This document shows, in pieces, positions 33,723 through 41,159 of a stretch of 64,000 nucleotides of DNA (position 1 is its first letter; each line of letters starts with the position of its first letter). The notes below the pieces were generated by a model, which had not been told where the DNA came from, did not search any database, and worked only from the letters and a program-made list of their open reading frames with translations. Made by a program: the position numbers and the translations under genes. The stretch spans positions 3,720,001 to 3,784,000 of the forward strand of contig NZ_CP036403.1 in the NCBI RefSeq assembly GCF_004322775.1, given 5' to 3'. The stretch comes from Ornithinimicrobium sufpigmenti (GTDB lineage: Bacteria; Actinomycetota; Actinomycetes; Actinomycetales; Dermatophilaceae).

Positions 33723-34432
33723 CAGCCGATGAAGGAGGCTTCGAGCCGGCCGCTGTCGTCGACGAGCGAGCGCGGGTTGGGCTCGTCGATGTGGATGCGG
33801 CCCAGGCGCAGCACGTAGGCGTGGGTGGCGATGTCGAGGATGCGCACGCTCTGCTCGACGACGAGGAGGGTGACCCCGGACTCCCGGTTGATCGTGGCCA
33901 GGGAGTCGACGACGTCGTCGACGACCACGGGCGCCAGCCCCAGGAAGGGCTCGTCGAGCATGAGGCACGACGGTCCGCTCATCAGCGCCCGGCCGATCGC
34001 GAGCATCTGCCGCTCGCCGCCGCTGAGCGTGGCCGCGGACTGGTTGACCCGGTCGCGCAGCTTGGGGAAGAGCTCGTAGACCGACTCCAGCCGTTCCTCG
34101 CGCACCGCCGGGTCCTTGACGGTGAAGGCGCCCAGCAGCAGGTTGTCCCGCACGGTGAAGTCGCGGAAGACGCCACCGGCCTCGGGCACGGCGGCCATGC
34201 CGTGGGCGACGTTGTCGGCGACCGCGCCGCGGGCGGTGTCCCGCCCGTCGTAGGTGATGGAGCCGGACGTCGGCTTGATCGCGCCCATGATCGTCTTGAG
34301 CGTGGTGGACTTGCCGGCCCCGTTGGTGCCGAGCATGACGGTGATCGAGCCGGGCTCGACGGCCATCGAGATGCCGAAGAGCACCTCGCGCCGTCCGTAG
34401 CCGGCGTGCACGTCGGTGAGCTCAAGACGCAT
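33722..34432 (-). CDS. livF: Branched-chain-amino-acid-type ABC transporter ATPase 2
   Basis: The 236-residue ATPase has Walker A LGTNGAGKSTTLK, the signature LSGGERQMLAIGRAL and Walker B CLMLDEPFLGLAP. The C-terminal block TLLVVEQSVRILDIATHAYVL is typical of LivF. Partner of the LivG ATPase (11-bp gene overlap). The associated binding protein and permeases belong to a family that often imports aromatic acids, urea or amides rather than leucine, so the name describes homology only. Confidence 0.9.
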   Translation of the reverse strand: MRLELTDVHAGYGRREVLFGISMAVEPGSITVMLGTNGAGKSTTLKTIMGAIKPTSGSITYDGRDTARGAVADNVAHGMAAVPEAGGVFRDFTVRDNLLLGAFTVKDPAVREERLESVYELFPKLRDRVNQSAATLSGGERQMLAIGRALMSGPSCLMLDEPFLGLAPVVVDDVVDSLATINRESGVTLLVVEQSVRILDIATHAYVLRLGRIHIDEPNPRSLVDDSGRLEASFIG

Positions 34433-35279
34433 CGGTCGCTCCGTTCGCCGGGGTGGTGCTCAGGATGGGGCTGTCGTCGTCGGCCGCCTCTTGCGCCGCC
34501 TCTTCCGCGCTGTGGCTGCGGGAGAAGTAGACGTCGATGACGCTCTGGTCGGCCTGGATCTGCGCGGGCGTGCCGGTGGCGATGACCTGGCCGTGGTGCA
34601 GCACGGTGACCCGGTCGGCGTAGTTCATGATCAGGTCCATGTTGTGGTCGACCAGCAGCACGGTCCGGCCGTCCGCGACGGACTGGCGCAGGACCGAGCC
34701 GATCTGGTGCAGGTTGACGTCGGGCAGACCCGCGCCGGGCTCGTCGAGCATCAGCATGTCGGCGCCGGTGGCCAGCAGCCGGGCAACGACGAGCAGCTTC
34801 TGCTCGCCGTAGGACAGGTCGGAGGCCAGGGTGTCGGCCCGGTCCAGCAGCCCGACGTAGTGCAGCAGGTCGACGGTCCTCTGCACGTTCTCCCGGTGGG
34901 TGCGGTTGGCGACCCAGGGGGTAAACAAGAGCCGGGACAGCTTCTCCGCGGGCTGGTCGGGGAAGCCGAGCAGGACGTTCTCGGCGACGGTGAGCCGCTG
35001 CATGACCTCCAGGTCCTGGAAGGTCCGGGCGAGCCCGATCCCCACCCCCTGGTGCGGCCGCATACCGGTGATGTCCCGTCCGCGGAAGGTGACGCGGCCC
35101 TCGTCGAGCCGGGTGAAGCCGGAGACGGCGCCCAGCAGGGTGCTCTTGCCGGCACCGTTGGGGCCGATGAGGGCGGTGATCTCGCCCTCGCGCGCCTCGA
35201 TGGACACGTCCTTGAGCGCGCGCAGGCCGCCGAAGCTGACCGAGGCGTGCTCGACCTGGAGCATGGGGCGGTCGGTCAT
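34422..35279 (-). CDS. livG: Branched-chain-amino-acid-type ABC transporter ATPase 1
   Basis: The 285-residue ATPase has Walker A IGPNGAGKSTLLGAVSG, the LivG-typical block GIGLARTFQDLEVMQRLTVAEN, the signature LSYGEQKLLVVARLL, and Walker B MLMLDEPGAGL. The usual LSGG is LSYGE, which is common in LivG. A 30-residue Glu/Asp/Ala-rich tail extends past the usual end. The start at 35277-35279 gives an ATGA overlap with livM; the longer open frame is not used. Confidence 0.9.
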   Translation of the reverse strand: MTDRPMLQVEHASVSFGGLRALKDVSIEAREGEITALIGPNGAGKSTLLGAVSGFTRLDEGRVTFRGRDITGMRPHQGVGIGLARTFQDLEVMQRLTVAENVLLGFPDQPAEKLSRLLFTPWVANRTHRENVQRTVDLLHYVGLLDRADTLASDLSYGEQKLLVVARLLATGADMLMLDEPGAGLPDVNLHQIGSVLRQSVADGRTVLLVDHNMDLIMNYADRVTVLHHGQVIATGTPAQIQADQSVIDVYFSRSHSAEEAAQEAADDDSPILSTTPANGATDAS

Positions 35280-36265
35280 CGGGTCTCTCCCGTCGAGGTG
35301 GTCGAGCCGGTGGTGGCGCTCGAGGAGGACGCTGCGCCGGCCGAGGCGGCGGCGGGCGCGGTGACGGTGCCGCGGCGCAGCATGCGCTGGACCCGCAGCA
35401 CCGGGCGCTCGGCGATGAGCCCCTTGGGGCGGAACCAGACGAACCCCATGAGGATCACGCCGTAGACCACGCGCTCCATCGGGCCGAGCAGGTTGCTCGG
35501 GATGAACTCGCTGGTCGCGATCAGCTCGGGGATGGAGAGCAGGATGACCGCGCCGACGGCGGCGCCCCACATGTTGCCCAGGCCGCCGACCAGCAGGTAG
35601 GCGACGATGATGATCGACAGCATGATCGTGAAGCTGTCGGGGTGGATGAAGGTGACCAGCGAGGCCTGCAGCGTGCCGGCGATGCCCGCGAACGCGCAGG
35701 CGATGACCATGACGAGGATCTTCACGTGGGCGGTGTTGCGGCCCAGGGCCTGCATGCTCGGGACGCTCTCGCGCACGCCGCGCAGCACCAGCCCGTAGGT
35801 GGAGCCGCCCATCCGCATCATGATGACCGCGCAGATGAGCATGACGACCACGGCGAAGACGGAGAACTGCTGGATCGTGCGCAGCGGCTCGCCGAACAGC
35901 TCGGGCTTGGGCACGCCGGAGAGGCCGTAGGTGCCGCGCGTCACGTCGGTCCACCGGCTGATCGCCTCGACGATGACCATCTGCAGCGCGAAGGAGGCCA
36001 GGATGAACTCGTCGCCGCTGATCCGGGCCGTGGCCAGGGCGAACAGCCCGCCGATGAGCGCGGCCGCTGCCGCGGCGAGGAACATCGCCCAGACCATGTT
36101 GATCTCGGCGTTGATCGCGAACCAGGCGGCGGTGTAGGCACCGATGCCCATGAAACCGCCGTGGGCCATGCTGACCTGCCCGGTGTAGCCCATGAGCAGG
36201 TTGAGCGACATCGCCAGGATGATCCCGATGGAGAAGAAGCTGACCAGGGTGAGCAGGTAGTTCAT
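35276..36265 (-). CDS. livM: Branched-chain-amino-acid-type ABC transporter permease 2
   Basis: The 329-residue polytopic protein has about eight to nine hydrophobic segments. LivM family marks include MSLNLLMGYTGQVSMAHGGFMGIGAYTAA (parts near residues 20-48) and the cytoplasmic loop GLVLRGVRESVPSMQALGRN, which docks to the ATPase. A 35-residue Ala/Ser/Thr-rich tail follows the last helix. ATGA overlap with livH. Confidence 0.9.
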   Translation of the reverse strand: MNYLLTLVSFFSIGIILAMSLNLLMGYTGQVSMAHGGFMGIGAYTAAWFAINAEINMVWAMFLAAAAAALIGGLFALATARISGDEFILASFALQMVIVEAISRWTDVTRGTYGLSGVPKPELFGEPLRTIQQFSVFAVVVMLICAVIMMRMGGSTYGLVLRGVRESVPSMQALGRNTAHVKILVMVIACAFAGIAGTLQASLVTFIHPDSFTIMLSIIIVAYLLVGGLGNMWGAAVGAVILLSIPELIATSEFIPSNLLGPMERVVYGVILMGFVWFRPKGLIAERPVLRVQRMLRRGTVTAPAAASAGAASSSSATTGSTTSTGETR

Positions 36266-37188
36266 GCCGAGACCTCCGTGCGGTCGACGGGCTTGGCGGG
36301 CTTGTCGGGCTTGGCTGGCCTGGCTGGCCTGGCTGGCCGGCGTCGGCGCAGGCTCGACAGGTCCAGGCTGCGGACCACGAGGTAGGCGAGCATGGCGAAG
36401 AAGGCGAAGAGTGTCTGCAGCTCGGTCGGGAACGGCCAGGCCACCAGGCCCATGAACAGGCCGAGGACCACGCTCCACAGGGCGACGTGGCTGAGCTTGC
36501 CGCCGCCCAGCAGGGTGGCGATGAAGGCGAAGAGCATGACGTCGAAGCCGGAGCCGGGCCGCACGCCCTCCCGGGTGACGGCGATCAGGCCGGCGGTGGC
36601 GCCGATGGCCGAGCCCAGCGCGTAGGCGAAGACCTTGATGCGGCCGGTGCGGATGCCGACGAGGTCGCTCATCGTGGAGTCGCGCATGACGGCGCGGATG
36701 GCCAGGCCGATCTGCCTGCGCTCGAGCATGTACCAGAGTCCGGCGAAGACGACGAGGAAGATCGCGACCGTGACCAGGTCGATCATCCGCAGCTGGGTGC
36801 CGAGCACCGAGACGGTCTGCGTCAGCGGGCCGGCGGGCAGCACCTTGTCGGTCGGGCCGAAGATGATGTGCAGGACGTTCTCCAGGATGATCGCCATCCC
36901 GAAGGAGAACAGCAGGACCGCCAGGTGGTCGGCGAGCCTGCGGTAGAGCCAGCGCTGGATGGCCGCGCCCACCGCGGCGCCGAACGCCAGCGCGATGGGG
37001 GCAGCCACGAGGGCGGGCAGGCCCTGGTCCACGACCAGCGAGTAGTAGAGGTAGCCGCAGGCCGCGAGCAGCGCCCCGTACGCGAAGTGCAGCTCCTTGG
37101 TCGTGTAGAAGATCAGCGCGAAGCCGAGCGCGGCCACGCCGATCCGGGCCCCGTCCAGCAGGCCGGTCAGCAGCAGGTCTGTGAGCAC
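36262..37188 (-). CDS. livH: Branched-chain-amino-acid-type ABC transporter permease 1
   Basis: The 308-residue protein of about eight membrane helices has LivH features: GVAALGFALIFYTTKELHFAYGAL near the start and GLAIRAVMRDSTMSDLVGIRTG as the ATPase-contact loop. The C-terminal tail is rich in Arg/Pro/Lys (PARPARPAKPDKPAKP). GTG start at 37188 with GAGGGG 4 nt upstream. It forms the import channel with livM. Confidence 0.9.
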   Translation of the reverse strand: MLTDLLLTGLLDGARIGVAALGFALIFYTTKELHFAYGALLAACGYLYYSLVVDQGLPALVAAPIALAFGAAVGAAIQRWLYRRLADHLAVLLFSFGMAIILENVLHIIFGPTDKVLPAGPLTQTVSVLGTQLRMIDLVTVAIFLVVFAGLWYMLERRQIGLAIRAVMRDSTMSDLVGIRTGRIKVFAYALGSAIGATAGLIAVTREGVRPGSGFDVMLFAFIATLLGGGKLSHVALWSVVLGLFMGLVAWPFPTELQTLFAFFAMLAYLVVRSLDLSSLRRRRPARPARPAKPDKPAKPVDRTEVSA

Positions 37189-37271
37189 CTGTCCCCTCGT
37201 CCCTTCAGTCGTGTCGAACGTTCCCCGGCCAGAACCGCGCGGTCCGGGGTGGCCCGGAACGGGCCCGGGGT

Positions 37272-37304
37272 GGCCCGGTGGTGGCGGGACACCACCACCG
37301 GGCC
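37272..37304 (-). terminator. Strong hairpin between binding-protein gene and livH
   Basis: GGCCCGGTGGTGG at 37272-37284 and its perfect complement at 37292-37304 form a 13-bp stem with a 7-nt loop, 14 nt after the binding-protein stop codon. There is no U-run, so partial termination or mRNA 3'-end protection is likelier than a full stop. This would favour more binding protein than permease, as is common in ABC importer operons. Confidence 0.7.
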
Positions 37305-37317
37305 GGCAGGGGCCCGC

Positions 37318-38466
37318 TTACTCCCAGGTGCCGATCTCGCCGTCGACGATCTCGAACTCGTTGAGCGGGAAGTCGGACTGGCGCTCCGGGGTCATGTTGG
37401 TCGTGCCCAGGACGCCCTCGTGGCCCTCGACGTTGGCCACGTAGTCGATGAGGGCCTGCCGGTCGTTGCCGACCTCGCGCAGCCCCTCGGCGATGATCAT
37501 CGTGCCGTCGTAGGAGACGGCGGCGGTGACGTTGGGCCAGGTGCCGTAGGCCTCCTCGTAGCGCTCGGCGAAGTCGAGCGCCTTCTCGCTGTCGTTGACG
37601 AAGGAGACCGCGATGCCCTTCATGCCGTCCATCGCGTCGCCGGCGATCTCGAAGTTGTCCGGCGAGAGGGCGTAGGTGAAGCCGTAGCGGGGCAGGTCGA
37701 TGCCGAGCTCCTCGGCCTGCGCCACGCTGTGCCCGACCTCACCGACGTTGGAGATGAAGACGACCGCCTCGGCGTCGCTGGCCTTGATCTTCGTCAGCTG
37801 GGTGCGCATGTCGGTGCCGCCGAGCTCGTGGATCTCGCGGGCCGAGATCGTGCCCCCGGCTTCCTCGAAGGCCGTGTGGAACGCCTCGGAGGTGTCCTTG
37901 CCGTAGTCGTTGTCGACCGAGAGCGTGGCCACCTTGGTGATGCCCTCGTCCTCGACCAGCCGGTCCGCCAGCCGGTCGGCCTCGGCCGCGGAGGTCGGGA
38001 TGAAGTTGTAGACCTGCGGCAGGTCCGGGGAGATGAGGGCCGGGGACTGCGCGCCGATGTTGGCGAGCATGACCTCGTCCTGCTCGGCCAGGGGCGCCAG
38101 CGCCAGCACGACCGAGCTGCCCGCCGTCATCACCGTCACGGGGTTGCGGCCGGCGGTGCGCTGGTAGGCCGTGATGGAGGCCTCGGGCTGCAGCTCGTTG
38201 TCCTCGAAGAGGACCTCCAGCTCCGAGCCGTTGATGCCGCCGGACTCGGCGATGTCCTGCAGGGCGAGCTCGACGCCGCCGCGGGAGGCCTCGCCGAAGG
38301 CCGCAGAGGCGCCGCTCAGCGGGTTGATCCAGACGACGACGTACTCCTCGGAGTCGCCGCCACCACCGCCCGTGTTCCCCGCCGTGTCGTCGTCCGCGCT
38401 GTCACCGCAGGCCGCCAGCATCAGACTTCCTGCGGCCGCGAGCGCGACCAGGATTCGACCTCGCAT
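37318..38466 (-). CDS. Lipoprotein substrate-binding protein of LivJ/LivK type
   Basis: The 382-residue protein begins with a lipoprotein signal peptide whose lipobox LAAC puts the mature Cys at residue 20. A Gly/Asp-rich linker and the periplasmic-binding-protein type 1 fold follow (INPLSGASAAFGEASRGGVELALQDI). It would be held on the outer face of the membrane and deliver ligand to livHMGF. ATG 38464-38466 is chosen because GGAG stands 7 nt upstream; a GTG one codon earlier is possible. It is the first gene of the nine-gene minus-strand operon. The ligand is not evident; sequence relatives often bind aromatic or short-chain acids. Confidence 0.9.
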   Translation of the reverse strand: MRGRILVALAAAGSLMLAACGDSADDDTAGNTGGGGGDSEEYVVVWINPLSGASAAFGEASRGGVELALQDIAESGGINGSELEVLFEDNELQPEASITAYQRTAGRNPVTVMTAGSSVVLALAPLAEQDEVMLANIGAQSPALISPDLPQVYNFIPTSAAEADRLADRLVEDEGITKVATLSVDNDYGKDTSEAFHTAFEEAGGTISAREIHELGGTDMRTQLTKIKASDAEAVVFISNVGEVGHSVAQAEELGIDLPRYGFTYALSPDNFEIAGDAMDGMKGIAVSFVNDSEKALDFAERYEEAYGTWPNVTAAVSYDGTMIIAEGLREVGNDRQALIDYVANVEGHEGVLGTTNMTPERQSDFPLNEFEIVDGEIGTWE

Positions 38467-38570
38467 CACCTATCTCCTTTGACTGTCGGTGGGTGCCCAC
38501 GCACAAGCGACCGGGCCGCGGCGCGGGCGGTCGTCGGCCTACCTCGTTCTGTCACAGGGCGGCAAGCCTC

Positions 38571-38582
38571 GTTGTATACAAC
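38571..38582. promoter_or_regulatory. Perfect palindrome GTTGTATACAAC, candidate GntR/FCD operator
   Basis: This 12-bp perfect palindrome lies in the 216-bp region between the divergent binding-protein and FAD-dehydrogenase genes. It fits the TNGT-ACNA style operators of FCD-type GntR regulators, and such a regulator is encoded in the operon at 30241-30900. On the minus strand TTGACG at 38599-38604 could be a -35 box, with the -10 (TGTATA or TATACA, spacing 18-20) inside the palindrome. A related, imperfect site (CTTGCATACGAC, 38648-38659) overlaps the -10 box of the plus-strand promoter. Confidence 0.6.
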
Positions 38583-38620
38583 TCCACGACGGGCGTCTCG
38601 TCAAGGGGCAATTCGGAACA

Positions 38621-38649
38621 TTGTCAATCCGGCACTCCCCGACTACCTT
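38621..38649 (+). promoter_or_regulatory. Predicted promoter of the FAD dehydrogenase gene
   Basis: The -35 box is TTGTCA (38621-38626) and the -10 box TACCTT (38644-38649), spaced 17 bp. Transcription would start near 38656, leaving a leader of about 27 nt with GGGAG 7 nt before the GTG start. The imperfect palindrome at 38648-38659 covers the downstream edge of the -10 box and the likely start site, which suits repression. Confidence 0.5.
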
Positions 38650-38682
38650 GCATACGACTATCTGCTGAGCGGGAGTGAGAAC

Positions 38683-40104
38683 GTGTCGACGGACTGGGAC
38701 GTCATCGTGATCGGCGCCGGTGGCGCAGGGCTGGCGGCCGCCGCGTCGGCGGCCGAGCGGGGCGGTCGGGTGCTGCTCCTGGAGTCCGAGGACACCGTCG
38801 GCGGGTCGATGCTGCTGGCCGCGGGGATGTTCACCGCGGCGGGCACGCGGGTCCAGGAGGCCCTCGGGGTGCAGGACTCCCCCGAGCGCTTCTACCAGCA
38901 CTACATGGACCTCAACCAGTGGCGGCTGCAGCCGGGGCTCATCCGGACCTTCTGCGCGGCCACCGCGCCGACGCTGCACTGGCTGATGGACCTGGGCTTG
39001 GAGGTACCCGCGCAGCGCTCCACCAACGCGCACATGCCGGGCCTCGGGCACGCCGGCGTCGAGGACGTGTGGCGGGGCCACACCCCGGCCGGCGAGGGGT
39101 ATGCCGTGGTCGAGCTGCTCGACCGCACCCGCAAGCGCCACGGTGCCGAGCTGGCGCTGGGCTCACGCGTGGAGGGGCTCGTCGTGCACGACGGGCAGGT
39201 CCGCGGGGTGCGGGTCGGCGGCGAGGAGGCCCTGGCCGGTGCCGTGGTCGTCGCCTCCGGCGGCTTCGCCCAGGACCGCGACCTGGTCCGCCGCTACTAC
39301 CCCACCGCGGACGCGGCCGGTGAGCACCTCTTCGTCGTGGCCGGCCCCGGCAGCCGTGGCGACCACCTGCGGCTCGGGGAGCAGGTCGGTGCCGACCTGG
39401 CCGGCGAGGGCTGGGGCCTGCTGCTGGTCACGGCATACCTGCAGCAGCACCACCACTGGGACTCCGGATTCCCGCCGCTGTCGCGGATCAACGTCAACTC
39501 GGCCGGGCACCGGTTCATGGACGAGGACGTCTCGTATGCCGTCGCCGCCGGCATCCTGCTCGACCAGGACGGCCCGTGCTGGGTGGTCTTCGACGAGGCT
39601 GCGCGGCTCGCCCTGCCCGAGGGCTTCCTGGACTGGACGCCCGCCCGGGTGCTGGAGGAGGCGCAGGCCGGGCGGACTCACCGCGCCGACGACCTGCCTG
39701 GCCTCGCAGCCGCGATGGGGGTCCCGGAGGCGACCCTGGTGCGGACCGTCGAGCGGTGGAACGGCACGCTCCCGCGCGGCGAGGACCCGGACTTCCAGCG
39801 CCACCTCACGCTGGAGGCGAAGGGGGCCACCGCCCCGCCTTCCCCCGTCGCGACCCCGCCCTTCTACGCCGCCCGGCTGGTGCCCGGCGAGCTGGTGTGC
39901 ACGCACACGGGCCTGCGGATCGACCCGCAGGCCCGTGTCCTGGGCACCCTCGGCGACCCGCTGCCCGGCCTGTATGCCGCGGGCGAGGCCGGGGGCGGTG
40001 TGCTGGGCAACCGCTACGTCGGCGGCGGCAACGCCATCGCCAACGCGCTGACGATGGGTCGCATCGCCGGGCTGTTGGCGCTCGCGCACGCCTCGGGCGG
40101 CTAG
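38683..40104 (+). CDS. FAD-dependent dehydrogenase (fumarate reductase / 3-ketosteroid dehydrogenase-like)
   Basis: The 473-residue flavoprotein has N-terminal DVIVIGAGGAGLAAAASAAE (residues 5-24), which binds FAD. A central substrate domain includes LSRINVNSAGHRFMDED. The C-terminal FAD block reads GLYAAGEAGGGVLGNRYVGGGNAIANA. Members either desaturate a C-C bond next to a carbonyl or reduce an enoate. No signal peptide is seen, so it acts in the cytoplasm. GTG 38683 is chosen because GGGAG lies 7 nt upstream; a much longer frame is open but is antisense to the transporter genes. It diverges from the transporter operon, so both are probably induced together. Its stop shares CTAG with the stop of the convergent SnoaL-like gene. 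Confidence 0.85.
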   Translation: MSTDWDVIVIGAGGAGLAAAASAAERGGRVLLLESEDTVGGSMLLAAGMFTAAGTRVQEALGVQDSPERFYQHYMDLNQWRLQPGLIRTFCAATAPTLHWLMDLGLEVPAQRSTNAHMPGLGHAGVEDVWRGHTPAGEGYAVVELLDRTRKRHGAELALGSRVEGLVVHDGQVRGVRVGGEEALAGAVVVASGGFAQDRDLVRRYYPTADAAGEHLFVVAGPGSRGDHLRLGEQVGADLAGEGWGLLLVTAYLQQHHHWDSGFPPLSRINVNSAGHRFMDEDVSYAVAAGILLDQDGPCWVVFDEAARLALPEGFLDWTPARVLEEAQAGRTHRADDLPGLAAAMGVPEATLVRTVERWNGTLPRGEDPDFQRHLTLEAKGATAPPSPVATPPFYAARLVPGELVCTHTGLRIDPQARVLGTLGDPLPGLYAAGEAGGGVLGNRYVGGGNAIANALTMGRIAGLLALAHASGG

Positions 40105-40502
40105 GGGTCGCGCCGCACCTGCCGCGCCCGGACCAGCACACCGCCGTCCGGCCCCGTCGACAGCCGGTCGTGGATGACGACGTGGCGCATCAGCGAGGGC
40201 GTGCCCTCCCGGTCAACCCGCACGATGAGCAGGTAGGCCCGGGAGGTCTGCGCCTGCGCGTCGACGACCACGCTGTTGACCCAGTGCCGCTGTCGCAGAC
40301 CCTCGGCCTGCAGGTCGGCGTAGACGCCCTCGGCGAAGCGGGTGAGCGCCTCCGTGCCGACGATCGGGTCCCCGAACGTGGGCGAGCTGAAGCTGCCGTC
40401 CGCCGTGAAGGTCGCCGCCCACGCGGCTGCCTCCCCGTCGTCGATCGCATGGCTCTGCCGGGCGTACAGCTCGGTGACGGACGCGGTCGTGATGCCGGTC
40501 AT
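40101..40502 (-). CDS. SnoaL-like (NTF2-fold) protein
   Basis: The 133-residue protein has an NTF2-like cone fold pattern: VTELYARQSHAIDDGEAAAWAATFTADGSF, split over residues 9-38, is typical of SnoaL_4 proteins, which often accompany ring-hydroxylating or ring-modifying enzymes. Some are isomerases or hydratases, others have no known activity. ATGA overlap with the IclR gene places it in the dioxygenase operon. It could be the missing isomerase step, but nothing proves this. Confidence 0.75.
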   Translation of the reverse strand: MTGITTASVTELYARQSHAIDDGEAAAWAATFTADGSFSSPTFGDPIVGTEALTRFAEGVYADLQAEGLRQRHWVNSVVVDAQAQTSRAYLLIVRVDREGTPSLMRHVVIHDRLSTGPDGGVLVRARQVRRDP

Positions 40503-41158
40503 GCGGTGGCCCCCGGCGCCATGGGCACGAGCGCCGCGACCAGGTCGTCCACCGCGGCCGCGACGCGGTCGGGGAAGCCGGACCAGTCGTGGTCGCTGAG
40601 GGTGACGACGCCGATCGCCGCCGGCAGCCCGGGCAGGCCCGGGACGGCGGCGACGACGCCCGTCGCCCCGGGCGTGAGCTGCCCATGGCTGACGAAGACG
40701 CCCCGCTCGCCGGCCGCGGCCGCCTGGAGCGCCTCGCCCAGCGCGCCGCGGCCGAGCGGGTGCCGGGTGCCGGGCCGGTAGGCGAGGTGGAAGTCGGTGG
40801 AGCGGGGCTCCACGACGCAGACGGCGACGGAGTCGGTGCCGTCCGACACCGCGAGGTGCGCCGTCGCGCGCAGGTCCTCGGCCAGGCGCTCCAGCACCGG
40901 CTGGCTCGCCTCACGCAGGGACGGGTAGAAGTTCTCGGTGAGGCGCAGCACGCCCAGCCCGACCGAGAGCGTCCCGTCCGCGGTGCGGCGCACCATACCG
41001 TGCTCGACCAGGGTGCCGACCAGGCGATAGACCACGGTGCGGTTGAGCCCGAGGTCGGTGGCCACCTGGGTCGGGGTGCGCGGCACCGGGGACCCGGCCA
41101 GGTAGGTGAGCACGTCCAGGCCGCGGCTCAGCGTCTGGGAGCTCTCGGCCGCGGCCAC
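40499..41158 (-). CDS. IclR-family transcriptional regulator
   Basis: The 219-residue protein has an N-terminal helix-turn-helix (PTQVATDLGLNRTVVYRLVG) and a C-terminal IclR effector domain (LAYRPGTRHPLGRGALGEAL). The GTG at 41156-41158 directly follows the dioxygenase stop (TGACGTG); a longer frame overlaps that gene and is disfavoured. IclR proteins commonly control aromatic-acid degradation and bind their effector in the C-terminal domain. It may act on the GTTC/GAAC repeats at 42417-42441 upstream of the dioxygenase gene and so autoregulate. Confidence 0.85.
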   Translation of the reverse strand: MAAAESSQTLSRGLDVLTYLAGSPVPRTPTQVATDLGLNRTVVYRLVGTLVEHGMVRRTADGTLSVGLGVLRLTENFYPSLREASQPVLERLAEDLRATAHLAVSDGTDSVAVCVVEPRSTDFHLAYRPGTRHPLGRGALGEALQAAAAGERGVFVSHGQLTPGATGVVAAVPGLPGLPAAIGVVTLSDHDWSGFPDRVAAAVDDLVAALVPMAPGATA

Positions 41159-41159
41159 G

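Noticed and set aside
32076..33818. Long plus-strand frame antisense to the OYE-family gene
   Set aside because: No start site or family signal, and the minus strand encodes a clear flavoprotein in the same place.
36487..40104. A very long open plus-strand frame (about 1200 codons)
   Set aside because: Its first two thirds are antisense to the livH and binding-protein genes and have the Gly/Arg/Asp-rich composition typical of shadow frames in GC-rich DNA. Only the part from GTG 38683 has a ribosome site and a recognisable protein.
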